64,000 bases of DNA from Rhizophagus irregularis (Eukaryota; Glomeromycota; Glomeromycetes; Glomerales; Glomeraceae). This document shows, piece by piece, positions 46,707 to 57,824 of the stretch (the stretch's first letter is position 1; every line of letters begins with the position of its first letter). The notes below the pieces were generated by a model, which ran no database searches, was not told the DNA's origin, and was given only the letters and a program-made list of their open reading frames with translations. The position numbers and the translations under genes are program-made. The DNA lies in NCBI RefSeq assembly GCF_026210795.1, contig NC_089437.1, positions 5,146,001-5,210,000 on the forward strand, written 5' to 3'.

Positions 46707-47960
46707 ATAGGTATGCCCTGAAATCCATCAGAAAATTGGGATTGAATTCATTCAATCTGATAATTTTTTTATTATTATACCGAATTTTTTTTTTTCGGAT
46801 TTTAATTCAAGCCATAATATATTCATTAGTTTATAGTTTATTATATAATAATATGAAATTATTTATTAATTTGAACTAAAATAAAATTATTATGTTTGTT
46901 TAAAGTAAACCCACCCCACACACTACCTATATCCCAATAAAAAAGAAACATTAGTATGTTTCTTCAAAGTAAATTCTGAAACTCCCTACACATTTACCCA
47001 ATATCCCAAATAATCCAGGAAGCCGAAATCTACAAAAAAAGAATAAAAAAAGAAACGTTAGTACGTTTCTTCAAAGTAAATTCCAAAAGAACCCACCCTC
47101 ACACACTTACCCAATATTCCAAATAATCCAAGAATCCGAAATCTACAATTGTAAAGAATAAAAAAAGAAACGTTAGTACGTTTCTTCAAAGTAAATTCCG
47201 AAAAAACCCACCCCCACACACTTACAAAGAACCCGAGAAGACAAAATCTACAAAAAAGAATAAAAAAAGAAACGTTAGTACGTTTCTTCAAAGTAAATTT
47301 CGAAAAAGCCTACCCCACACACTTACAAAGAACCCGAAAAGACGAAATCTACAAAAAAAGAATAAAAAGAAACATTAGTATGTTTCTTCAAAGTAAATTC
47401 CGAAAGAACTCCCACACATTTACCCAATATTTCAAATAATCCAGGAAGCTGAAATCTACAATAAAGAATAAAAAAGGAAATGTTAGTACGTTTCTTCAAA
47501 GTAAATTCTGAAAAAACCCATTCCCACACACTTACAAAGAACCTGGGAAGACAAAATCTACAAAAAAGAATAAAAAAAGAAACGTTAGTACGTTTCTTTA
47601 AAGTAAATTCCAAAAGAACCCACCCCCACACACTTACCCAATATTCCAAATAATCTAAGAAGCCGAAGTCTACAAAAAAGAATAAAGAGAAACGTTAGAA
47701 AAATAAATAAATAAATAAAAACAAAAAAGAAACGAAATCCCCTCCTCCTAACTTACCTTCAAGCCGAAATCCAGTTCCAGGAAGGTGTTCCCTTAGAAAA
47801 ACGAACGTCCTAAGCCGTTTAAGCCGAATTCCAAAGGGGAAGACCGAAGGAGAATAAAATATATTTTTTTTTTTAAAAAAAAAATAAAAAAAAATAGGAT
47901 TTAACCAGATTATCTGATCAATCCGGTCAATCCAGTCATCTGTGTAATATCCAATCTAGG
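46707..47960. mobile_element. Probable non-autonomous hAT derivative containing array B
   Basis: The left edge GGTATGCCCTGAAATCC (46,712) matches GGTATGCTCTGGTGAAATCC at 53,797. The right part (47,885-47,950, minus sense TTACACAGATGACTGGATTG) matches 53,918-53,990, the start of array D, including the following T-run/A-run. The extreme right end is missing, so the element is truncated. Confidence 0.5.
46910..47800 (-). repeat. Array B: about 8 intron-plus-mini-exon units (minus sense)
   Basis: Period about 110 bp. In minus sense each unit has TTTTTTGTAG, a mini-exon of 32 nt (ATTTCGGCTTCTTGG...) or 22 nt (ATTTTGTCTTC...GTTCTTT), a donor GTAAGTGTGTG or GTAAATGTG, then GAAACGTACTAACGTTTC (a palindrome with the perfect branch consensus TACTAAC at its centre) and a T-rich tract of about 25 nt. 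The most upstream mini-exon (47,788-47,757, GGAACACCTTCCTGGA...) resembles those of array E. Confidence 0.85.
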
Positions 47961-48104
47961 ATTGCTTACCGAAACTAGGGTTTCGCAAAATCACCTGAAG
48001 TTTCGGTTAGGATCCAATCATTTATTGATCGTTGATAATCTAATAAAAATCAATACTTAAAAAAAAATATTTCATTTTTTATTTTTTTTTTGTAAGTCAG
48101 ACTC

Positions 48105-48960
48105 CTATTTTTTGTAGAACGCCGGACCTTGGAGACCAGTACGAACCATCAAACCAATAAAGGTAATGTGGGAGAAGGAGACCGGGGTTATGTGTTTTAC
48201 TGTAATTAAGAAACGTTTTTAACGTTTCTTTCTTTTTTTTTGTAGAACTAGGACACCAGACTCTTGGAAATAAACCCGGACTTGGAATGTGTGTAAGGAA
48301 AGAGGAAGGGTTAATATTAAAGAAACGTTTTTAACGTTTCTTTCTTAATTTTTTTTATAGAACTAGGACGTCGGACTCTTGGAAGCGAACCCGGACTTGG
48401 ATAATGTAAGGAATGGGAAGAGGGGGAAATGTTTTTTTAATATTATGTAAAGAAACGTACTTACATTTCTTTCTTTATTTTTTGTAAGACTAGGACGCCG
48501 GACTCTTGAAAACGAATCTGGACTTGGATAATGTTAGGAATAGGGGAGGGGAATTGGTTTTTTGAATATTAAAGAAACGTACTAACGTTTCTTTTTTTGT
48601 TTTTTTGTAGGACTAGGATGCCGGACTCTTAGAAGGCGAACTTACACTTGATGTAAGTTGGGTGGGTGTAGTGTGTAATGTGTGTTAAATAAGAAACGTT
48701 TCTAACGTTTCTTTCTTCTTTTTGTAGGAAAGCCAGACGAAATTACGAACCGGACTTTTGAGTGAAGGTATTAATGGGAGAGAAATTTACTTCTCTTAGT
48801 AACGTTACTAACGTTACATTTTTTTCTTTTATTGTAGGAACGCTAGACGAATTAAACGAACTGGACTTTAGTAAAAGGTAAATAGGGAAAAGGGAGTTTC
48901 ATGTTTATTTTTTTTCCTTAGTAACATTACTTTTTTTTTCTTTTGTAGGTTCTTGGAGTT
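48105..48960 (+). repeat. Array C: 8 intron-plus-mini-exon units (plus sense)
   Basis: Units of about 110-120 bp. The mini-exons are 38-46 nt (CTAGGACGCCGGACTCTTG, CCGGACTTGGAT). The acceptor is TTTTTTGTAG and the donors are GTAAGTTGGG, GTAAGGAATG or GTATTAATGG. The branch palindromes are GAAACGTACTAACGTTTC, GAAACGTTTCTAACGTTTC and GTAACGTTACTAACGTTAC. It is divergent from array B, separated by about 300 bp. Confidence 0.85.
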
Positions 48961-49975
48961 TCTAAATAAATATTTATTATTTGATATTACGAAAAATCAG
49001 TGATTTACCATGTTGACTGGTATGCATAATAGGTGACAAATAGGCTACTGATAGGTATCCGATTTGTGACTAATTGGTATATTTAAGTAGGGTTTTGTAT
49101 TATTTAAAGCGATAAAGAGTTGTAATTCTAGTATAAATAGTATAAATGCATTTTTTTTATTAATTATAATAATCCGGTTAAAATCTATGGCCCAATCAGA
49201 ATTTGTTATTGTAATCAGGCGATTGATCACATGATTTCAGTATTTATATTTCGCACTTTGTTTATTTTTTTTTTCTTTCGTAAAAGCCCTTTCTCTTAAA
49301 CTTTTTATTTAAAACAAACTCTTTACTTAGTTATTATAAATATATTTTTATTTTTATTTTTATATTTAGAAATAAACATTTCATTATGCTTGTTTTTTTC
49401 TTTTTATATATACATTTTCTATTGACGTTCTAATACTTTTTTTCTTTTCTTTCACTAATGTTTTCTACCACTTAACATTTTCTATTAATATTAAATACTA
49501 CTAACATGTTTTTATTAACATTCTCCTATTAACATTTTCTATTTTACTAACTTTTCTTTCTTCCTACTAACATTTTTACTAATATTTTCTATATTTACCA
49601 CTAACGTTTTTATTAACATTTCTATTTTATTTTCTCCTATTAATTAATATACTTACTAATATTTTCACTGATATTTCTTTTAAATAATAAACAGATATAA
49701 CAAAACAAGTAAAGAGGTAATTTTATTATCATTGCTACTTTCAGTAGAACTTAACATATTACATAGTATAATTATGTTCAACTTTATTTGATTTTACGTA
49801 GCAGATAGTGTAAGATTTGTATTATTGCTTTTATGTAAATAAATTTATAAATTTTAATAAAATTGAATTTCATTTAGCCCAAATTAAAATAAAAAAAAGA
49901 GATATAAATCTATTAGTTTTAATATGAAATTGTCAAACGTATACAATAAAAATATATATTACCAATATTTTACAT
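48961..49975. other. AT-rich, no gene
   Basis: At 49,020-49,085 there are GGTGACAAATAGGCTACTGA words related to 22.3 kb. From 49,430 to 49,680 the T-rich sequence repeats CTAACATTTT / TACTAACATTT about eight times, like isolated branch-site-plus-pyrimidine stretches without exons. Confidence 0.5.
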
Positions 49976-50345
49976 ATTTTACTACCCGATATATGTGTGT
50001 TAAATGTATGATATCTATAATATATATCACTGATATTTTACTACCCGATATGTGTGTGTTAAATGTATGATATCTATAAGATATGTCACTGATATTTTAC
50101 TACCCGATATGTGTGTGTTAAATGTATGATATCTATAAGATATGTCACTGATATTTGACTACCCGATATGTGTAAGATGTGTATATGATGTTTACATGAT
50201 GTGTCACCAATTTTCTACATTTATACTACACATATCAGGTACCCGATATGTGTAGTATTGTTAAATATCATACACATATATTACATATATTATACACATA
50301 TCAGGTATCCGATATGTACCCAATAGCACCAATTTTGACCAGTGT
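49976..50345. repeat. Four 59-bp tandem units plus ACCCGATATGTGT inverted segment
   Basis: TTTACTACCCGATATGTGTG begins units at 49,981, 50,040, 50,099 and 50,158. The block ends with inverted GGTACCCGATATGTG words and TTTTGACCAGTGT at about 50,345, the family terminus. Confidence 0.85.
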
Positions 50346-50389
50346 AATTGGAAAAAACTGCCAAAAACAGCGTTTTCTCTTATTATAAC

Positions 50390-51222
50390 TGCAAAAAAAA
50401 TGCCAAAATTAATAGTTCCAGCAATTTTAATAAAAAAAAATAAAAAAAATGCCAGAAATAATAGTTCTGGCATTTTTATAAAAAATTAAAAAAAAAACAC
50501 CAAAATCAATAGTTCTGGCATTTTTATATAAAAAAAAATAAAAATTGAAATGCCAGAACCAATAATTCTGAAATTTTAATAAAAAAAAGTCAAAAAAAAA
50601 TGCCAGAACCTATAGTTCTGGTATTTTTATATAAAAATTTAAAAAAACATCGATCCAGCGTTTTTATATAAAAAAAAATTAAAAGAAAACACCAGAATCA
50701 TAGTTCTGACATTTTTATATAAAAAAAAATTAAAGAAAATGCCAGAACTATAGCTCTGACATTTTTATATAGAAAAAATTAAAGAAAATACCAGAACTAT
50801 AGTTCTGGCATTTTTATATAAAAAAATCAAAAGAAAATACCAGAACCATAATTCTGGCATTTTTATACAAAAAAAATCAAAAGAAAATGCCAGAACTATA
50901 GTTCCAACGTTTTTATACAAAAAAAATCAAAAGAAAATGCTGGAACTATAGTTCTGGTGTTTTTTATATAAAAAAAATTAAAGAAAACGCCAGAACTATA
51001 GTTCTGGCATTTTTATATAAGAAAAAATCAAAAGAAAGCGCTGGAACCATAGTTCTGGCATTTTTTATGTAAAAAAAAATTGAAAGAAAATGCCAGAACC
51101 TATAGTTCCAGCATTTTTATATAAAAAAATTAAAAGAAAATGCCAGAACTATAAGTTCTGGTGTTTTTATATAAAAAAATTAAAAGAAAACGCCAGAATT
51201 CATAGTTCTGACGTTTTTATAA
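50390..51222. repeat. Array of about 17 palindromes, 50-bp period
   Basis: Consensus AATGCCAGAACTATAGTTCT followed by GGCATTTTTATATAAAAAAA and AATTAAAAGA. Each unit holds a palindrome of about 28 bp (AATGCCAGAAC/GTTCTGGCATT) with a TATA centre. Arms vary mainly by C/T and G/A changes. No donor, branch or acceptor pattern, so it is different from arrays A-E. Confidence 0.88.
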
Positions 51223-53785
51223 CTGACAGTTATGGGCAGCCAATTAAAATTGTAAAATTGCGGGCTACTAACCGCAATTCAACTTCAAAATCTGCAATAT
51301 TGCAGATTTTGAAAATCATTTGTGAACCCATCCTTAATTGAAAAGGAGTCATAGAATTGGATCGATCGGCATGCACAAATTTGCAAGTATTCACTTGATA
51401 TAAGGAAGTGCAAGGATCAAAATTATTGTAGTCAACCACGCGCACCTGAAATTTATAATATTTTATCTGCAAATAATGGGTTTTTGCCACCAATTACAAA
51501 AGGTTGTGACAGACATTTTCTAAATCTTATTCATACCTTAAAATATTTTGAAGAAAAGTTACCAGGATACGATAAACTATACTTCTCCGCTAATTAATTA
51601 CGTCGTATTTCAGTGAACGGACCAATTCACTATTTATTATAAAATTACTATGAATTAATTACGTCTGTCAAAATACATTATGTCTGTCAAAATAAATTTA
51701 ATTAGTATTTTGTCATTTTGACGAAAAGTATACAATGAACATTGTCCTAGTATTTTCCAAGATCAATATCCTAGTTTCGTATGTCAAAAATGTTTTAGAT
51801 ATTATCCAACAAAATGTTTCTAAAGTTGCATATTAAAATGACTCACTCAAATGAAAAAGCACTAAAAAGTGGAGTAATAAATGAGGAAACTGAGTCTTTA
51901 CAGTGGGATTATTATGGATGTAACTTTGAAAATACTAAAGATAACGAAATTTCAAATCATGAAATAAGGAATGTTCAAGTGTTTTAAGGAGAAAAACCAG
52001 TGAAGAAGGGTAAAAGTAGGCTGCGTCAGCAAAATTTGACAGCAAAGCCATGGGAACAAGATCATTTTACGTTTAAGATATAACATTTAAACATCTTTTT
52101 TTCTTAGTATTAATACAATATAATAAAACATTAAATTTTTTTCTTAGTATTAAATATAGTTTAATGAATTTTGTAATCGATGACAAAAAAATTTAATAAA
52201 TTCTTAAAACTAATCATGTGTTATATGATTTCTAAATTTGGAAATAATGACAAGGAGGGGAGAAGGTCAATTTCCCAAAACCCTAAATTACGTTATTTCT
52301 GGCCCTCCTCTAAGTGCAACGTCTTTCTTGCTGAATTTTAACCGTGATTGAAAGGAATAAGGTCACAAGCTCGTAGCAGCTTACTGTTTTTGTTTTTATT
52401 TTTATTTTAATTTCCATTATTTATAGTAGAGTTTTATTGTGCTATTCTCTCCTTTTTGTTTCTTTTTGTAATCTGGTTTATGGTTTCTTTTTTTTGTGTA
52501 TATGTTTCTTTTTATTTCCTCTGAATTTCATTCTTACTCAATTAGGTTTATTTTATGAGTGTTTTTTCCTTTTTTTACATAGTTATTCTTTATAGTTTAA
52601 CTTTATTTTACTCCCCTTACAAAAATTTATGTAAGGATTAATGGCACGTTTAGGTTTACCAGTTGTCTAATCCTGTTTAGCATTCTTTATGAAGGTTAGG
52701 TGGGAAGTAAATCTTACGTATAGTAGCGTTTACTTGGTTTAAAATATAGCTTTGGAAATGATGCCTTAGGTTGTTTAGTTTATAGTCTTTAGTTTTACTT
52801 TAGTTTATTCTCTGAATAGTCTGTAATGATACTGTTATGTTGCTCTTACTTTTGTATCGTGCTGTTTTAATGTTTGTTAATTAATATTGAAATTCACTTT
52901 TAAATAAAGTTTGTGGCTATCATACTTAGTTTGCCTAGTTTTTGACCAGTAGTAGGATCATCATACTTTCTCTTCCGTTAGGCTCTACCCATTTTTTTTC
53001 AAGAAAACATGGATAAAATATGAGGATTTTTTGCCTTGAATGATAGTAAAAGGACTTTTCGACATTATATAAAGTTATTACAAAAGTTTCTAATTTTACC
53101 CAAACTTTTTACGGCTTATATTGAGTTAGGACTGTTATCATGAGTCTTGGAGTTACCAATAATACTGTAAGATGGCAGTTCCATACGAACAGTTCCCTGG
53201 ACTTTCTGAAAGGTTGGTCTAACTGGCCAAATAGTTTGCTGAACAGACCAGTATTACTTAAAAGAAGCTCTTGACCAACATATTTCTTGCTAGTTGAAGT
53301 TGTTAACAGGGGAGTTAGTTTTCTAAAATAAGGAGACAGAGTTGAGATGTATGTTTAATGTTATTTACTCAGATTTTTCTCATTGCATTTTGAGTTTTCC
53401 TGAGGTTTATGTTTTTATTTTTTGCTTTTTGTTTTTCTTGGTCACTTTTTTCACTGTAATCTTATTTTCTTTGGGGGTGAGGGATACTGGAAAATTTGAT
53501 CGTCATAGTGGCTTGGTGTTACTAATTTTTAAAATCAATGATCACTCGAGTAATAAGAAGGGTGACAGATTGGATACTGCAGTTTTTGTAGTATGTTTAT
53601 TATAGTAGTCACATATTGGACTATCATTGCATTGACTTATTTAGGTAGATCTTAGGTTGAAGGATCGTTCGCAATGAGGTAGGTGTCCCTTTGGGAATTG
53701 CACGACACTAAAAAGTTTCTCATCAGCTGGGCTGCATGACACTAAAAAGTTTCTGGAGGCCTTTGTGAAGTAGATTTATTATCCA
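51223..53785. other. Repeat debris without recognised genes
   Basis: 51,223-52,100 has scattered open stretches with no motif. 52,250-52,320 has GGCCCTCC/AGGAGGGG termini reminiscent of the 43.45-kb element. 52,380-52,950 is a T-rich block ending TTTGCCTAGTTTTTGACCAGT. 52,955-53,330 repeats the 41.1-kb interspersed family. 53,342-53,605 is an open frame without support. Confidence 0.45.
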
Positions 53786-54019
53786 TAGTAAAGGTATGCT
53801 CTGGTGAAATCCGTTTAATCTGTCATCCGATCTGATAAAAAAATGGATCATTCAGATTAGGAATGAACGGATTGCAGATAATCCAGATGGATCCATTGGA
53901 TAACATCGGATTGATCAAATGTTACACAGATGACTGGATTGACCAGATTAATCAGATAATCTGGTCCAATCCAGTCTATTTTTTTAATATTATACTTTTT
54001 TTTTTAAAAAAAAAAAAAA

Positions 54020-54430
54020 TCTTTTTTCTTTAAGAACGGACTTGAACTTGTAACTTGGACTTCAGAATTAAACTTGGACGACTTGGATTTTGAAAGGGAA
54101 GTGTAATTTTCTCTGTTTTTCATCTTGGGAATGTTATTAATATTCCTTCTTCTTCTTTTCTTTAGAAGACATCTTCTCAGACTTAGATTTTAACTTAAGA
54201 GGGACTTTTGTTGTTTTTTGTCATTGGGAATGTCATAAACATTCCTTTTTTTTTATCTTAGAAGAGACTTGGATTTTGGCTTGAGCTATGAAGGTAAGTT
54301 AGGAGAAAGATGTTTTTGTTTATTTTTGTCATTGGAAGTGTTATTAACATTCTTTTTCTTTTTTCTTTAGATGCTTTCCTGGACCTGGATTTTAGTTTTG
54401 ATTTTAAATTGTAAAATGAAAAAGAAGAAT
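54020..54430 (+). repeat. Array D: about 4 intron-plus-mini-exon units (plus sense)
   Basis: Acceptors TTTCTTTAG and TATCTTAG. The mini-exons include AAGAGACTTGGATTTTGG...TATGAAG before GTAAGTTAGG (near 54,310). The branch palindromes are GGAATGTTATTAATATTCC, GGAATGTCATAAACATTCC and GTGTTATTAACATTC. Mini-exons are closely related to those of array E in the opposite orientation. Confidence 0.75.
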
Positions 54431-54596
54431 TTTATTTTATTTTTCTTTATTTAGGAACTCTTGCTTCTTTTTTAAGGAATGGGAATCTTTAAAATTATTA
54501 GTTTTAGGATTCTACAATAAGTTTTATAATTTTAATAAAATAATAGTATATTTATTATAATAAATTATATAACTGATTAATTTAAACTATAAATAA

Positions 54597-57511
54597 TTAT
54601 CCATAAATATTATAAATATTATTATTAACTTTAATTGCATTTCTTTTTAAAAACATTACACGCTTAAAAAGTTCTGAATTCATCCTGGATTGCTTTACTG
54701 TAAGTAGATTTCCTGCATCAGAAAATAACCTTTTTGAAGGAGTGGATGTTGCAAGAATAGCTAAATGAATTCTTGCCATTTTAGCAAAAATTGGATACTT
54801 ATTTTTTTTATTTAACCTTAAATGGACATTGATTAAAAGAAATCTTATCTTCTTTTAGATATTCTTCAACTTCATTAGATGCTCTTGGTTGATTTTTTTC
54901 AAATATTGAAAAAAGTCTAGGTTTATAAATTGGATTTAAAATCACTGATGATTCAGATGGAGTTGGAGATGAAGCACGAGATTCATTAGGAGTTGGTAAA
55001 TAATTTTCTTTATATTCTTCATATTTTTTACGTAAAATTTCCTCTCCTTCTACTTTATTATTTATAGACTTAATTCTGGGATCAAGTATTGTTGATACTA
55101 TATAATTTTCAGATAGAATATTCCAATAAAAACACATTGCATTATAAAGATCTTTTTTTACTTGATCTAGAAAATCTTTAGTTTCTAATGGTTTATCCAA
55201 ATTAATTTTGTCTTCTTTTACTTGATTATTATTATTTTCAACATTATTTTCTAAAATTTCCACTTCTTCTATTAAAACAAAAATGTCAGCTGCATTTTCA
55301 ATTTCCTGATATATTTCTAATGTATTAAAGGCTGTTACAGGTAATGTAGATAATGTAGGTGACGTAGGTGTAAATGAACTAGGTGAATTAGATAATGGTA
55401 AAAGGAATAAAGTTTTAATTTGTTCAATTACTAGATTCATAATGCTATGTGTAACATATTTTTCTTCACCAAGATAATTAGTTACCTCTTCAAATGGTCT
55501 AAGAGTTATAACTAATTGTTGTAAAAGTTCCCATTCATCAGAACTTAACATAATTTTTTCAAGTTGTTTTCCATTTTTTTTTGCATCAATATCACTTTCA
55601 TTATTTACTAATTCTACAATTAGCATTTGAATATAACCTTTGATTTTAATTAACCTATCCCAAGCATAGTATATTGAATTAGGACCCCGGACATCACATA
55701 TATAACTCATAACTGATCTGCATGAATTTAAGTACTTTTTGCTCCTGCTAAAATAGACCTAATTTGCTAAAAATCAAATTATCACATTTTAAATCTATAC
55801 TAATTTGCTAAAACTTAAAATATGAGTTAATAATCTTTTTTTTTATTATCAATAAAAAAATAAATGATTAATATAAATTAAACTGCCAATTTTTATAATT
55901 AAAATATATAGATTATAGATAAAATAATAATTAATAAAAATAATAAATTAAATAAATAATTATTAAAAAATAAAATGTTGCGAAACTAAACGGACGGTTT
56001 TTGGCCCGCATTATGCTTAATTTTGGCCGGAATTATACTTAATTTTGGCCAAAATATGACCTGACCCCGAAACTAATATTTTTAAAAATATTATTTATAA
56101 AGTTAAAAACAAAGGATAAGTTAAATTTAAAAAAAAATACCAATTTGCTCAAATATAAAATATGACTTTGTAAAATCAATACAATTTGCTAAAACTCATA
56201 ATTATGACTATTAATTAATTTTCAATCAATTTGCTATTTCTAAAATTATGAGTTTAACCTAATTTTGATTGAATTTGCTAAAACTCAAATGTGAGTTATA
56301 TATGTGATGTCCGGGGTCCTGTTGAATTCCACCTAGTGGAAATATCTGCAACTACTTAAAGGAAATATTCACTAGTTTTACCAGCATTCTAATTATTATA
56401 AAAATTATTATATAAATAAAAATAATTTAAATAATTAATAAACATAAATTATAAAATTAAAATCCTTACCACATCAATTTGATTTTGTGATTTTTTTTTG
56501 AATTTCCTCTAATCTTTGACTTTGTTTTGGTCTTAAAAAAAAATCAATTAGTTTTTTTGCCCTTAATACTAATAATTTAACTGAATTTAACCTTTTTCCC
56601 ATTACTAATTGTAAAGTATGTGCAGTACATGGCTGCCATTTTATATTAGATGTAATATTATTCATTTCTTTTATGGCTTTTTTCATATTCGCACCATTGT
56701 CAGTTACTATTACATTTGTTTTATCTCTTAAACCCCATTCATCTAGAATAACAAATAATGCATCAGATATATTTTGTGCGGTATGAGGATATCTAATATA
56801 TTCAATTGTAAGGATAACTTTATGGATAGTAAAATTTTTATCTAAAAAAGAACAAGTTACACCCAAAAATCCCTGTCTGTTTCTACCAGTCCACATATAA
56901 GTTGTCAAATTAATTGAAACTGCATTATTTTCAACAAATTTTTGAATTAAAGGAAGTGTATAATTATAGGCACTTTGGATAGTTTGTTTAATTAATTTAA
57001 CATTTGGAATGTTAAATGCTGGGTCAAGTTCTTTTATAAATCTTTGAAAAGATTTTGAATGTGTAATATTTAAAGGTTGGGTATCAAAAATTATCCAACT
57101 AATTAATAGATTACGAAGTTCAATTTGACAAGACTTCTCATGTGGTGTAATTTCTAACCCATGAAATTCTGGAGGCTAAGATTATTAAATTATTAATTAG
57201 TAAATTATTAAATTTAAATAAATTAAATTACAATTATTTTTTACCACATAATTTTGCTTTGTTGTTTCTTTTGTTATTTGATGTTTACCATTTAAATGAT
57301 CTATCAAAATGCCTGTTGAACCTTTATGCTGATATTTTTTACCATATATTTCACCTGAGATAACTTTTACTTGACATATAGCAGTAATTCCATCATTAGA
57401 TACAAACCACTCCCATACTCAACTTCTTTTTTGAGATTTACCTCTTTTTTTTTTAGTGGAATCTTGATCATTTTGATTATTCTGATCATTTTCAACAGAA
57501 CTTGAACTCAT
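54597..57511 (-). pseudogene. hAT-superfamily transposase, decayed and split by a MITE
   Basis: ATG at 57,511-57,509 (MSSSSVENDQNNQND). A BED-type region follows with KRS-stop-VWEWF (a conserved Trp codon changed to TGA) and KGSTGILIDHLNGKH; its second Cys is lost. An intron lies at about 57,243-57,176. Next come the catalytic core pieces WTGRNRQGFLGVTCSF, NVIVTDNGANMKKAI and PCTAHTLQLV, then ISTRWNS where the MITE is inserted (55,681-56,320). The frame resumes at YYAWDRLIKIKGYI and continues through a Ser/Pro-rich insertion to 54,808. A frameshift near 54,830 leads to the dimerisation motif ARIHLAILATSTPSKRLFSDAGN (read in two parts) and a stop at 54,597. A second frameshift is likely at an A9 run near 56,500. 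hAT enzymes cut and paste DNA with 8-bp duplications; this copy should be inactive. Confidence 0.85.
55681..56320. mobile_element. 640-bp MITE (AGGACCCCGGACATCACATA ends) in the hAT transposase
   Basis: 29-bp inverted ends starting AGGACCCCGGACATCACATA at both 55,681 and 56,320. The flanks ATTGAATT and GTTGAATT are an 8-bp duplication with one mismatch. The inside has repeated ATTTGCTAAAACT words and a GGCCGGAATTATACTTAA segment. The insertion lies in the conserved RWNS codons. Confidence 0.88.
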
Positions 57512-57824
57512 ATTTATAAGAAAATATATAAATTTTTATTAAAAAATTATTGTAAAAAATTAAAATTCTTTTACAAGAAAAAGAAGAAAGTGTGAGAAAA
57601 AAATAAAAAAATTTTACATGTAATTTGAATTACAAATACTTTTTGATTATCAATAACAAATAAAGTTAGATAAAATAAAAACTTAAATAGATTATCTTTA
57701 TTTAAGATTGTTTTACAAAACTGATCTTTTCCTTTTTCTAATTAACCTTGTAAAATTTAAGGTGGCTATAAAAAAAAAATCAGAAGAAATATTTATAGTA
57801 ATGTTTCTAAATAAAAATGAAATT

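Noticed and set aside
47058..47649. Phe-rich open frames in array B
   Set aside because: They arise from the T-rich introns of the repeat read without splicing.
50390..51222. CRISPR-like spacing of palindromic repeats
   Set aside because: Spacers are not unique but nearly identical A/T-rich sequence, the setting is a eukaryotic genome with introns, and no cas-like gene is present.
53342..53605. 87-codon open frame
   Set aside because: Lies in an interspersed repeat family that lacks this frame in the 41-kb copy.
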